64,000 bases of DNA from an uncultured Lachnospiraceae bacterium. GTDB lineage: Bacteria; Bacillota; Clostridia; Lachnospirales; Lachnospiraceae. How positions within the stretch are numbered: the stretch's first letter is position 1; every line of letters starts with the position of its first letter. Made by a program: the position numbers and the translations under genes. The stretch spans positions 1 to 64,000 of the forward strand of contig CALWBQ010000026.1 in NCBI GenBank assembly GCA_944376125.1, given 5' to 3'. The notes beneath the pieces were generated by a model. It was not told where the DNA came from and ran no database searches. It worked only from the letters and a program-made list of their open reading frames with translations. Shown in pieces: positions 15,787-23,882 of the stretch.

Positions 15787-16044
15787 ATGGTGCGTTTTAC
15801 ATATACAATTTCGGATGCTCAGGGGCTTCATGCCAGGAATGCTATGCAGCTTGCCAGGGCAGCAGAAGGATATCACAGCAGGATCCGGATTTCCTGCAGA
15901 GAAAAGGATGTGGATGGAAAGCAGGTTCTGGGCCTGATGGAGCTGGGAGGCCGGTGCGGTGATGTGCTGACCTTTACGCTGGAAGGTGATGATGAGGCGG
16001 AGGCCGGCGCATACTTGAAAGCTCTGGTGAAGGAAGTTCTTTAA
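15787..16044 (+). CDS. HPr family protein with His15 but without Ser46
   Basis: An 85-residue HPr-fold protein. His15 is present in GLHARNAMQL, although the usual Pro18 is Asn. The regulatory Ser46 of Gram-positive HPr is replaced by Gln46 (DGKQVLGLMELGG), so HPr kinase could not phosphorylate it there. It could still accept phosphate from PEP through His15. No enzyme I or PTS gene lies nearby, which suggests a paralogue rather than the housekeeping ptsH. GAGGAGGAG precedes the ATG, and murC follows 39 bases later. What it phosphorylates or regulates is unknown. Confidence 0.88.
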   Translation: MVRFTYTISDAQGLHARNAMQLARAAEGYHSRIRISCREKDVDGKQVLGLMELGGRCGDVLTFTLEGDDEAEAGAYLKALVKEVL

Positions 16045-16083
16045 ACGGTTTAGATTATTGTAGAGAAGGATGGAAAATAAGAA

Positions 16084-17460
16084 ATGTATGAGATAGATTT
16101 TCAAAAACCTCAATCAATCCATTTTATTGGGATAGGCGGAATCAGTATGAGCGGTCTGGCAGAGATCCTGCTGCAGGAGGGATTTGCTGTGTCCGGTTCA
16201 GATGCCCATGAAAGTGAGCTGACGGAACGGCTGAGGAACAAAGGAGCCAGGATCTTTATCGGCCAGAGGGCATCTAATATTCCGGAGGAGACCGAGGTAG
16301 TGGTATATACGGCGGCCATCCATCCGGACAACCCGGAATTTGCTGAGGCTGTCAGGCGGCAACTCCCCATGCTGACCCGGGCCGAGCTTTTAGGTGAGAT
16401 GATGCGCAATTACCATCAGGCTGTGGCTGTAGCCGGAACTCATGGAAAGACAACTACGACCTCCATGCTGACGGAGATCCTCCTGGCAGCCGGCAAGGAT
16501 CCGACCATCTCTGTAGGAGGAATGCTGGACTCCATCGGAGGCAATATCCGGATCGGCGGCCCGGAACTGTTTGTCACAGAAGCCTGTGAATATACAAATA
16601 GTTTCTTGTCATTTTTCCCCACTATCGAGATCATTCTGAATGTGGAGGCTGACCATCTGGATTTCTTTAAGGATCTGGACGACATCCGCTGTTCATTCCG
16701 GCGCTTTGCCGAGAAACTTCCGGCAAACGGACTGCTGATTATAAATAGTGAGATCAAGAATCTGGAGGAATTGACAAAAGATTTGCCCTGCCGCGTTCTG
16801 ACTTTTGGAGGGGAAGGAAGCACATACCGGGCGGAAAATATCGTCTATGATCAGTACGCCCGGCCGTCCTACGATCTGATTGTGGATGGGAAGGCAGAGG
16901 ACCATATCAGTCTGGGCGTTACAGGGCGCCACAATGTATGGAATTCCCTGGCGGCTATCGGAGCGGCCAGGGAGCTTGGAATCTCCATGGATGCGGTAAA
17001 GAGGGGGCTGTCAGGCTTTTCAGGGCCTCACCGCCGCTTTGAAAAGAAGGGCGAGCTTGGGGGGATTACTATTATAGACGACTATGCCCATCACCCGCAG
17101 GAGATACAGGCTACGCTGGCGGCGGCCGGAAATTATCCTCACAAAAGGCTTCTGTGTGTGTTCCAGCCCCATACGTACAGCAGGACAAAGGCGCTGATGG
17201 ATGAATTCGCTCAGGCATTGTCAATGGCCGATGAAGTGATTCTAGCGGATATTTATCCCGCCAGAGAGACCGACAATCTGGGGATCAGCTCCCAGGACCT
17301 GGCAGAAAAAATCAGGGAGAAAGGGACTGCTGTGCATTATTTTCCATCCTTTGATGAAATTGAAAGATTTATTTTGGAACACTGTATCAACGGCGATTTG
17401 TTGATAACTATGGGGGCCGGAGACATTGTAAAAGTGGGAGAAAGGCTGTTGGGACAATAA
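16084..17460 (+). CDS. murC: UDP-N-acetylmuramate--L-alanine ligase
   Basis: A 458-residue cytoplasmic Mur ligase adding L-Ala to UDP-MurNAc. The N-terminal Rossmann domain begins IHFIGIGGISMSGLAEILL, the ATP loop is AVAGTHGKTTTTSML, and TEACEYTNSF, LNVEADHLDFF, GRHNVWNSLAA and IIDDYAHHPQEI follow in the family order. Length is normal. It is followed immediately by the DnaA-box cluster. Confidence 0.97.
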   Translation: MYEIDFQKPQSIHFIGIGGISMSGLAEILLQEGFAVSGSDAHESELTERLRNKGARIFIGQRASNIPEETEVVVYTAAIHPDNPEFAEAVRRQLPMLTRAELLGEMMRNYHQAVAVAGTHGKTTTTSMLTEILLAAGKDPTISVGGMLDSIGGNIRIGGPELFVTEACEYTNSFLSFFPTIEIILNVEADHLDFFKDLDDIRCSFRRFAEKLPANGLLIINSEIKNLEELTKDLPCRVLTFGGEGSTYRAENIVYDQYARPSYDLIVDGKAEDHISLGVTGRHNVWNSLAAIGAARELGISMDAVKRGLSGFSGPHRRFEKKGELGGITIIDDYAHHPQEIQATLAAAGNYPHKRLLCVFQPHTYSRTKALMDEFAQALSMADEVILADIYPARETDNLGISSQDLAEKIREKGTAVHYFPSFDEIERFILEHCINGDLLITMGAGDIVKVGERLLGQ

Positions 17461-17660
17461 TTATCCACATTATCCACATAGTTTTCAACATTTTATGTAA
17501 AGAAGCTATGTGGATTTTTTTATTAACATAAATTCTTGTCTGAAAATTTTAGAATACTCGAATTTATAAGGTTTTCGACAGGATGCAGCAAGATTCGCAG
17601 GGGAAAGGGACAAAAGTTTTCCACATTATCCACAAAATCCACAATATGATTTGTGGAAAG
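17461..17660. promoter_or_regulatory. Cluster of DnaA boxes before dnaD/dnaC-like genes
   Basis: Consensus TTATCCACA occurs three times: 17461-17469, 17470-17478 and 17626-17634. The first two are directly adjacent, and the third is the middle of three head-to-tail nine-base units TTTTCCACA, TTATCCACA, AAATCCACA (17617-17643). Weaker matches lie on the opposite strand at 17509-17517 and 17652-17660. The space between the two arrays is AT-rich. This is the makeup of a DnaA-binding locus, here placed between murC and replication-primosome-like genes. Confidence 0.75.
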
Positions 17661-17737
17661 CTGGGGCTATTTCCATTTCCTGCGGTTTATGGTAGAATGA
17701 AATTACTTAGACTGGATAAGAGAGAATGAGGAACAGT

Positions 17738-18751
17738 ATGGCGATTCGAATGACAGATGGGGCGGCATCCAAGATTACGGTGGTTGACAATGCGTTTATT
17801 GATCATTATATGGCTTCCGCCAGCGGGGAATATGTAAAGGTCTATCTGTACCTGCTGCGGCATCAGTCAGAGCAGATCGGGATAGAGGACATTGCAGGCG
17901 GCTTGAATCATACGGAGGCGGATGTGCGCAGAGCATTGGCCTACTGGGAGCGTGCAGGTCTGCTCAGCATCGGTGAGCCCAAGGCTTCCGTCCAGCCTTG
18001 CCCTCAAAAAGCAGAGCAGCCCCAGGCCGAAGTGAGACCGTCCGGGAGCTATGGGGCGGATGACTTGAACCGGCTCAGCGGGGATGATGCGTTTGCTGAG
18101 CTGCTCTACATTGCCCAGAAATATATGAATAAAGTGTTTTCCCAGAGGGAATGTCAGATATTTGCGTATCTGTATGACGGGCTTCATATGCGTCCGGAGT
18201 TGTTGGAATACCTGGTAGAATACTGTGTCCAACTGGGGCACACCAATATTCGCTATATCGAGACGGTGGCTCTCAACTGGCATCAGAGAGGGATTGCGAC
18301 TGTGGACAGCGCCAGGAACTATGCGGGTTCGTACAGCAAAGATTCCTTTGCCGTGATGAAAGCATTTGGGCTGACAGACAGAAAACCAGCCCCGGCAGAG
18401 CAGCAGATAATTGAAAAATGGTTTCAAGAGTGGGGCTTTTCCAGGGAGCTGGTTTTGGAGGCATGCCGCCGGACGATAGAAGCCATCCATACCCCCAGTT
18501 TTAAGTATGCGGATACGATACTGGGTGATTGGAAGAAGGCGAATGTTCACACGGCGGATGATGTCCAGCGCCTGGACAGAGAGAGAAGCAGAAGACGGAT
18601 AGAGGATAAAGAACAGCAGGGCGGCCAGAATATAGGGCGCACAGTTTCCAAGCCGTCTGCAGGCCGCCGGGGCGGCAACCAGTTCCACAATTTTGAGCAG
18701 AGGGATGTGGATTACGATGCACTCATCCTAGAGCAGCTTAGACAGAAGTAG
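17738..18751 (+). CDS. DnaD/DnaB-domain replication protein
   Basis: A protein of about 337 residues related to the DnaD/DnaB primosome proteins that help load replicative helicase. The N-terminal part is a winged-helix region (VKVYLYLLRHQ, IEDIAGGLNHTEADVRRALAYWERAGLL). Two DnaD-type C-terminal domains follow: one around residues 115-205 and one around 215-275, the second with the conserved WGFSRELVLEACRR and YADTILGDWKKANVHT (YxxxILxxW). A charged tail precedes the stop. The start was set at MAIRMTD because GAGGAA sits seven bases upstream. It overlaps no neighbour and is followed nine bases later by a dnaC-like gene, so the pair looks like an operon downstream of DnaA boxes. Confidence 0.88.
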   Translation: MAIRMTDGAASKITVVDNAFIDHYMASASGEYVKVYLYLLRHQSEQIGIEDIAGGLNHTEADVRRALAYWERAGLLSIGEPKASVQPCPQKAEQPQAEVRPSGSYGADDLNRLSGDDAFAELLYIAQKYMNKVFSQRECQIFAYLYDGLHMRPELLEYLVEYCVQLGHTNIRYIETVALNWHQRGIATVDSARNYAGSYSKDSFAVMKAFGLTDRKPAPAEQQIIEKWFQEWGFSRELVLEACRRTIEAIHTPSFKYADTILGDWKKANVHTADDVQRLDRERSRRRIEDKEQQGGQNIGRTVSKPSAGRRGGNQFHNFEQRDVDYDALILEQLRQK

Positions 18752-18759
18752 GAGGATAT

Positions 18760-19746
18760 ATGGCACTGAGTAATTCCCAGTACAATGCGATTATGAGGGA
18801 CTACGAGCGGCGGCAGATTGATAACCGCCATGACCGGGAAAAGCGGGTGGAGGAGATCTACCGGAGGATTCCGGCTATCCGGGAGATTGACAGCGCCGTT
18901 GGGGCCAGGGCAGTAGAGCGGGCCCGGCAGCTTCTGGAAGGTGATGAGGGGGCCAAAGCCCGCCTAAAAAAGGAACTGGAGGAGTTGGGAGAGCAGAGAA
19001 CAGCCCTCCTGGAAGCCTACGGCTACCCTAAGGATTATATGGAGATGCGGTATGTCTGCCCGGACTGCCGGGATACCGGATATGTCAATGGGGAGAAATG
19101 CCACTGTTTCAAGCGGGCTCAGATGAAGCTGCTGTATGCTCAGTCTAATATCGACGACATTATCCGCAAAGAGAACTTTTCTACGTTTTCTTACGACTGT
19201 TTTGACAACGTCCAAGTAGTCCCGGCGATCGGAAAGACGGTGGCGCAGTATATGAAGGAGGTGGCGGCCAGGTGCCGCCAGTTTGTCCGGCAGTTCGGTT
19301 CGGAGAGAGGAAACATCCTGTTTACGGGAAACACAGGGGTGGGAAAGACCTTTTTGAGCAACTGCATTGCCAAAGAGCTGATTGACCAGTATTATTCTGT
19401 AATTTACTTATCGGCAGGGGATCTCTTTGATCTTTTTTCAAAAAACCGGTTCGAGGCAAGGGCGGAGGAGGAGATCAGAGACAGCTGTCAGTCGGTGCTG
19501 ACCTGTGATCTGCTGATTATTGATGACCTGGGGACGGAGGTAAATAACAGTTTTACTTCCTCTCAGCTTTTTTACTGTATCAATGACCGGCTGAACAGCG
19601 GCCGGTCCACGATTATTTCTACAAACCTCTCTTTGAACATGATGAGGGACAGCTATACGGACCGGGTGACTTCCCGGATTGTCAGCGGCTATCAGGTGAT
19701 TCCTCTTTATGGGGAAGATTTGAGGCGGAGAAGGCTGAGGGGTTGA
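18760..19746 (+). CDS. DnaC/DnaI-like helicase-loader ATPase
   Basis: A 328-residue AAA+ protein of the DnaC/DnaI type. The N-terminal half (to about residue 130) is charged and helical and ends in a zinc-finger-like CPDCRDTGYVNGEKCHC. The ATPase domain carries Walker A GNTGVGKTFLSN, Walker B LLIIDDLGTE, sensor 1 IISTNLS and an Arg-finger region YTDRVTSRI. With the DnaD-like gene just upstream it probably forms a helicase-loading module. GGAGG lies just before the ATG. IstB of insertion sequences is related, but no transposase partner is present. Confidence 0.9.
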   Translation: MALSNSQYNAIMRDYERRQIDNRHDREKRVEEIYRRIPAIREIDSAVGARAVERARQLLEGDEGAKARLKKELEELGEQRTALLEAYGYPKDYMEMRYVCPDCRDTGYVNGEKCHCFKRAQMKLLYAQSNIDDIIRKENFSTFSYDCFDNVQVVPAIGKTVAQYMKEVAARCRQFVRQFGSERGNILFTGNTGVGKTFLSNCIAKELIDQYYSVIYLSAGDLFDLFSKNRFEARAEEEIRDSCQSVLTCDLLIIDDLGTEVNNSFTSSQLFYCINDRLNSGRSTIISTNLSLNMMRDSYTDRVTSRIVSGYQVIPLYGEDLRRRRLRG

Positions 19747-19771
19747 CGAATGGGTAAGGGAATGTTATAAA
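19743..19771 (+). promoter_or_regulatory. Promoter for the PRPP synthetase gene
   Basis: TTGACG (19743-19748), 17 bases, TATAAA (19766-19771). The -35 overlaps the stop codon of the dnaC-like gene. Confidence 0.7.
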
Positions 19772-19818
19772 ATAGGTGCTTATTATGCAACCAACTGATA
19801 AATGAAATGGAGGACGCG

Positions 19819-20991
19819 ATGCTGTACGAAGAGAAAATTATTGAGACAATTCCGGTTGGGCCGTTGGGGCTGATTCCATTGAAGAGCTGCAAGACCCTGG
19901 GAGAGAAGGTGGACAAATATCTAGTAGATTGGAGGCGGGAGCGGGAAAGCGAACATAAACATACGATTGCTTTTGCCGGCTATCAGAGAGATTCCTACAT
20001 TATAGGCGCAAAGACACCCAGATTTGGCTCCGGAGAGGGAAAGGGAACTCTGGAAGAGTCAATTCGAGGCGATGACCTGTATCTGATGGTAGATGTCTGC
20101 AACTACAGCCTGACGTACTCTCTCTTTGGGATGACCAATCACATGTCTCCGGATGACCATTTTCAGGATCTGAAAAGGGTGATTGCTGCAGCAGCCGGAA
20201 AGGCCAGGAGAATCAATGTCATTATGCCGTTTTTATATGAGAGCCGCCAGCATAAGCGCTCCAGCAGGGAATCCCTGGACTGCGCCATTGCCCTTCAGGA
20301 ACTGACCAGAATGGGTGTGGAGAACATCATTACCTTTGATGCCCATGACCCGAGAGTGCAGAATGCCATTCCGTTTAAAGGCTTCGAGACCGTACAGCCG
20401 ATTTATCAGTTTATCAAGCATCTGCTCCGGAATGAGACAGACCTGCAGATCGACAGCGACCACATGATGGTGATCAGCCCTGACGAGGGGGGAATGAGCC
20501 GCGCCGTATTTTTTGCTAATGTGCTGGGGCTGGATATGGGTATGTTCTATAAGAGAAGGGACTACACCAAGATTGTAAACGGGCGGAACCCCATTGTGGC
20601 CCATGAATTTTTGGGCAGCGATGTAGCCGGCAAGGATGTGCTGATCATTGACGACATGATCTCCTCCGGGGAGAGCATGCTGGATGTAGCCAAGGAGCTG
20701 AAGAAGAGAAAGGCGAGAAAAGTCTTTATCTGCGCTACATTTGGCCTGTTTACCAATGGCTTGGCCAAATTTGATGAGTATTACGAGAATGGGATGATTG
20801 ACAGAATTCTTACGACCAATCTGGTGTACCAGACGCCGGATCTTCTGTCCAGACCCTATTATATTGATGTGGATATGAGCAAGTATATCGCTCTGATCAT
20901 CGACAATCTGAACCATGATGCTTCCCTGAGCGAACTCCTCAATCCTACCAAGCGAATCAACAAGCTGCTGAATGCCTACAGAAGCAAATAA
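19819..20991 (+). CDS. prs: Ribose-phosphate pyrophosphokinase, long form
   Basis: A 390-residue PRPP synthetase-like enzyme converting ribose 5-phosphate and ATP to PRPP. It has PFLYESRQHKRSSRE, ITFDAHDPRVQNAIPF, the metal-site and dimer segments, and a PRPP-binding loop VLIIDDMISSGESM in place of the usual DDMxDTGGT. It is about 75 residues longer than the common 315-residue form, mainly in the N-terminal third. The start is the second ATG, because GGAGG overlaps the first. A strong terminator follows. A canonical shorter prs may exist elsewhere, so a specialised role is possible. Confidence 0.85.
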   Translation: MLYEEKIIETIPVGPLGLIPLKSCKTLGEKVDKYLVDWRRERESEHKHTIAFAGYQRDSYIIGAKTPRFGSGEGKGTLEESIRGDDLYLMVDVCNYSLTYSLFGMTNHMSPDDHFQDLKRVIAAAAGKARRINVIMPFLYESRQHKRSSRESLDCAIALQELTRMGVENIITFDAHDPRVQNAIPFKGFETVQPIYQFIKHLLRNETDLQIDSDHMMVISPDEGGMSRAVFFANVLGLDMGMFYKRRDYTKIVNGRNPIVAHEFLGSDVAGKDVLIIDDMISSGESMLDVAKELKKRKARKVFICATFGLFTNGLAKFDEYYENGMIDRILTTNLVYQTPDLLSRPYYIDVDMSKYIALIIDNLNHDASLSELLNPTKRINKLLNAYRSK

Positions 20992-21020
20992 AGTCAGCCG
21001 TGCTGAATGAAACAGAATAG

Positions 21021-21053
21021 AACCCCCGGGGGATGCTGCCTCCGGGGGTTTTT
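21021..21053 (+). terminator. Intrinsic terminator after prs
   Basis: AACCCCCGGGGG, loop ATGCTG, CCTCCGGGGGTT and a T run. Confidence 0.9.
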
Positions 21054-21134
21054 GATGACCGTACAGTCCCATAACAGCAGTCCCGCTTCTTGCTGCGGCA
21101 GGGATAAAAAATAATATCTTAAGAAAAGATTAGG

Positions 21135-21196
21135 TTGAGGTTTTCGCGGTTATTATATAAAATAATAGCAGGGGCCAAAATGGATCGTTTTGGCCC
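21135..21196 (+). promoter_or_regulatory. Promoter and leader hairpin of the 827-residue protein gene
   Basis: TTGAGG (21135-21140), 17 bases, TAAAAT (21158-21163), then a leader stem GGGCCAAAA (21172-21180) against TTTTGGCCC (21188-21196). The sequence from 20992 to 21250 otherwise holds only the prs terminator and this promoter. Confidence 0.55.
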
Positions 21197-21250
21197 TATT
21201 GTGACTGTGATCTGCCAAGCATTGAGAAAGGAGCCTGAACAGGGCGGCTT

Positions 21251-23734
21251 ATGAAAAAAGGATTATTGAAGATCGGAGTCCTGCTGCTGATTTTTTTGGC
21301 GGCGGCGGCCGGCTATTTTATATGGATACGAAATCAGAATCTTACGGAAAAAAATGAGAGAGTTTATATCCCTATGGAGGAGAGCGCTTTCCCGGTTATG
21401 TATATGGAGATGTTTGGGGAGCGAATGAACTGTCTTTACGGGTATTCTCAGGATATGCGGGAGGCCATCATGCGGGACACGCTGACTGTCCTTCCGCAGG
21501 ACCGAAATCTGGCGATCCGGCTGGAGCGCTATGAGGGGACGGTTACAGGGATTTACTATGAGATCCGCAGCTTGGATTTGGAGAGGCTGATTGAACGGAC
21601 TCAGGTGGAATCATGGGAGACGACAGAAGATGGGATCCGGGCTGTCCTGCCGATTCAGAATCTGCTTGCCAAAGATCAGGAATATCTGCTGAGCCTGTCT
21701 GTGACAACAGAGGAGAATGGGACCATTGGCTACTATACCAGAATTGTCTGGACGGACAATGAAAATGTGAAAGATTTAATCGATCTGGCAAAAGACTTTA
21801 CTTCCAAGACATTCCACTATGAAGAGGCTTCCGAGCTGACCATGTATCTGGAGCCGGATGCAACGGCAGACAACAGCTCCCTGGGAAGGGTGGACATTCA
21901 TTCTAATTTTTCCCAGATTACATGGGGCGGGCTGGCTTTGGAGCAGAGGGGAGAGATGCAGGTATCCTTAAAGGAGCTGGACGGCATTATGGCACAGATC
22001 CAGCTAAAATACCTGGCAGAACGAACCGCGGAGGACGGGGCAGAAGAGATCTATGAGGTGACAGATGATTTTACGCTGAAATGGAATCAGCAGCGGATCT
22101 ACATGATGGATTTTGACCGCCGGGTAAATCAGATTTTTACCGGGGACCGGGATTCTTTCAGCGGCAAGAGGATCCTGCTGGGAATCACCAACGATGATGA
22201 AGTGAGCGCTGAGGCGAGCCCCAAAGGCAGATGCATTGCGTTTACGGCTAACCGGGATTTGTGGCTGTATGACCAGTCTGAGCAGAGAGCTGTCAGCGTA
22301 TTTTCCTTCCGGAGCGAAGAAAATGCGCACACGTACGAGTGCGACAGCCATGATATCAAGATTCTTCGGGTGACGGACGAAGGCGATGTGGACTTTCTGG
22401 TTTATGGCTATATGAACCGGGGAATCCATGAAGGCCAGATGGGGATTGGCGTATATCATTATTCACAGGATGAGGAGGCGCTGGAGGAGCTGTTCTTTTC
22501 GCCGGTCATCTGTTCATTTGAAGCATTGGACCGGGATCTGAAACAGCTGTGTTACCTTTCAGAAAGCGGGATGCTGTATTTGATGAAGGAAAACGCCATA
22601 TATGGAATCGATCTGAGCAGCCGGGAGTATGTAGTGCTGGCTGATGGACTGAGAGAAGGAACGTATTCCATCAGCGGAAGCGGTCAGAGGCTGGCCTGGC
22701 AGACGAGCCGTGAGCGGGACGAGGCGGAGAGCATCAGTCTGATGGAACTGGAGACCGGGAACCTTCAGACGCTGGAAGCGCCGTCGGGGGATTATATCCG
22801 GTGTCTGGGCTTTGTGGGTGAGGATTTTCTGTATGGTTTGGCGCACAGCGGTGATCAGTGGATTGTCAATGGACGCCAGGAGGAGGTCCCTATGTATGCT
22901 TTGGAAATTTTCGGAAGCAATGGGGAAATCCAGACCCGCTATGAGAGAGAGGGGCAATATATTGCCAATGTGACAGTGGATGAGAGCAGAATCCATTTAA
23001 GCCTCATTGTCCAAAACGCTGGAAATTCCTACAGTACTGTTGACAGTGATACGATTGTCTGCAATGCTGCTGCGGAGACTTCTGCTGCGGAGAAAATTGG
23101 ATGGTATGCATCTGCTGACAGAGGAAGGCTGTATTTTGTCCAGCTGACATCGGATGTGAGAAGCGGTGACAGTATTGAGGTGTCAGTTCCCCGCAGAGTC
23201 TCTTATGATGACACTGTAGTTTTGGAATTGACGGGGGCGTCCTCTGCTGACTCGGGCATGAGATTTTATGCGTATGGAAACGGCCACCTGGCAGGAATCA
23301 CGGAGAATTTTGCCGAGGCTGTGCAGCTTGCTTATGAAGATATGGGGGTAGTGACGGACCAGGAGCAGAATGTACTCTGGAACCGGGTAAACCGATCAGA
23401 TGCACATGCGATCCGGGATGCTGGGAACGTGGGCTACAGACTGACCAGCCATCTGGACGAGCTGGATGAAAGCAGGGAATTTGCTGACGGCGTGATTGGA
23501 CTGGATGGCCGTGGACTTTTGCTGAATCAGGTCCTGTATTTTATCGACCAGGGCTGCCCGGTCGTGGCGTTTATTGGGGAAGGGCAATATGTGCTGCTGA
23601 CAGCCTTCGATCAATTCAATGTGACGCTGTACGATCCGGCATCTGGAGAAAGCTGGAAAATGGGTCTCAATGATGCTTCCGAATATTTCCAGAATCTGCA
23701 AAATGACTTTGTCTGCGGGCTTTTTGCGGGATAA
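21251..23734 (+). CDS. Large membrane-anchored protein with propeller-like and C39-like regions
   Basis: An 827-residue protein I do not recognise as a named family. Residues about 5-27 form a single N-terminal membrane anchor; the rest is probably outside the cell. The middle (about residues 310-620) has repeated beta-rich units, such as SPKGRCIAFTANRDLWLYD and SGSGQRLAWQ, resembling a TolB/WD-type propeller. The last 120 residues resemble a C39-peptidase-like fold (GLLLNQVLYFIDQGCPVVAFI, then VLLTAFDQFNVTLYDPASG), but the catalytic Cys and His are not evident. The ATG is unusually far (18 bases) from AAGGAG; an in-frame stop five codons upstream fixes the start. It could be a surface sensor or assembly protein. 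Confidence 0.7.
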   Translation: MKKGLLKIGVLLLIFLAAAAGYFIWIRNQNLTEKNERVYIPMEESAFPVMYMEMFGERMNCLYGYSQDMREAIMRDTLTVLPQDRNLAIRLERYEGTVTGIYYEIRSLDLERLIERTQVESWETTEDGIRAVLPIQNLLAKDQEYLLSLSVTTEENGTIGYYTRIVWTDNENVKDLIDLAKDFTSKTFHYEEASELTMYLEPDATADNSSLGRVDIHSNFSQITWGGLALEQRGEMQVSLKELDGIMAQIQLKYLAERTAEDGAEEIYEVTDDFTLKWNQQRIYMMDFDRRVNQIFTGDRDSFSGKRILLGITNDDEVSAEASPKGRCIAFTANRDLWLYDQSEQRAVSVFSFRSEENAHTYECDSHDIKILRVTDEGDVDFLVYGYMNRGIHEGQMGIGVYHYSQDEEALEELFFSPVICSFEALDRDLKQLCYLSESGMLYLMKENAIYGIDLSSREYVVLADGLREGTYSISGSGQRLAWQTSRERDEAESISLMELETGNLQTLEAPSGDYIRCLGFVGEDFLYGLAHSGDQWIVNGRQEEVPMYALEIFGSNGEIQTRYEREGQYIANVTVDESRIHLSLIVQNAGNSYSTVDSDTIVCNAAAETSAAEKIGWYASADRGRLYFVQLTSDVRSGDSIEVSVPRRVSYDDTVVLELTGASSADSGMRFYAYGNGHLAGITENFAEAVQLAYEDMGVVTDQEQNVLWNRVNRSDAHAIRDAGNVGYRLTSHLDELDESREFADGVIGLDGRGLLLNQVLYFIDQGCPVVAFIGEGQYVLLTAFDQFNVTLYDPASGESWKMGLNDASEYFQNLQNDFVCGLFAG

Positions 23735-23750
23735 AAACGGGGGATGGCTC

Positions 23751-23778
23751 TTTACAAGTCTCATTTTTATGATATAAT
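23751..23778 (+). promoter_or_regulatory. Promoter for murA
   Basis: TTTACA (23751-23756), 16 bases, TATAAT (23773-23778). Confidence 0.65.
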
Positions 23779-23882
23779 CAATATGCATCGTGAAAGACTT
23801 AATAATTTCGTAAAGATTTTTTTCGAATTGTAATATAAAAGCCGGCAGGGCTTCTGCCAGCAGCAGGGTTTAGGAGAATAGA

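Noticed and set aside
17461..17660. The main chromosomal origin
   Set aside because: DnaA boxes are clustered, but dnaA, dnaN, recF and rpmH are not nearby; in Clostridia the origin normally adjoins dnaA. It is kept as a DnaA-binding locus only.
18760..19746. IstB transposition helper
   Set aside because: IstB resembles DnaC, but there is no IstA transposase and the gene follows a DnaD-like gene, so a helicase loader is preferred.
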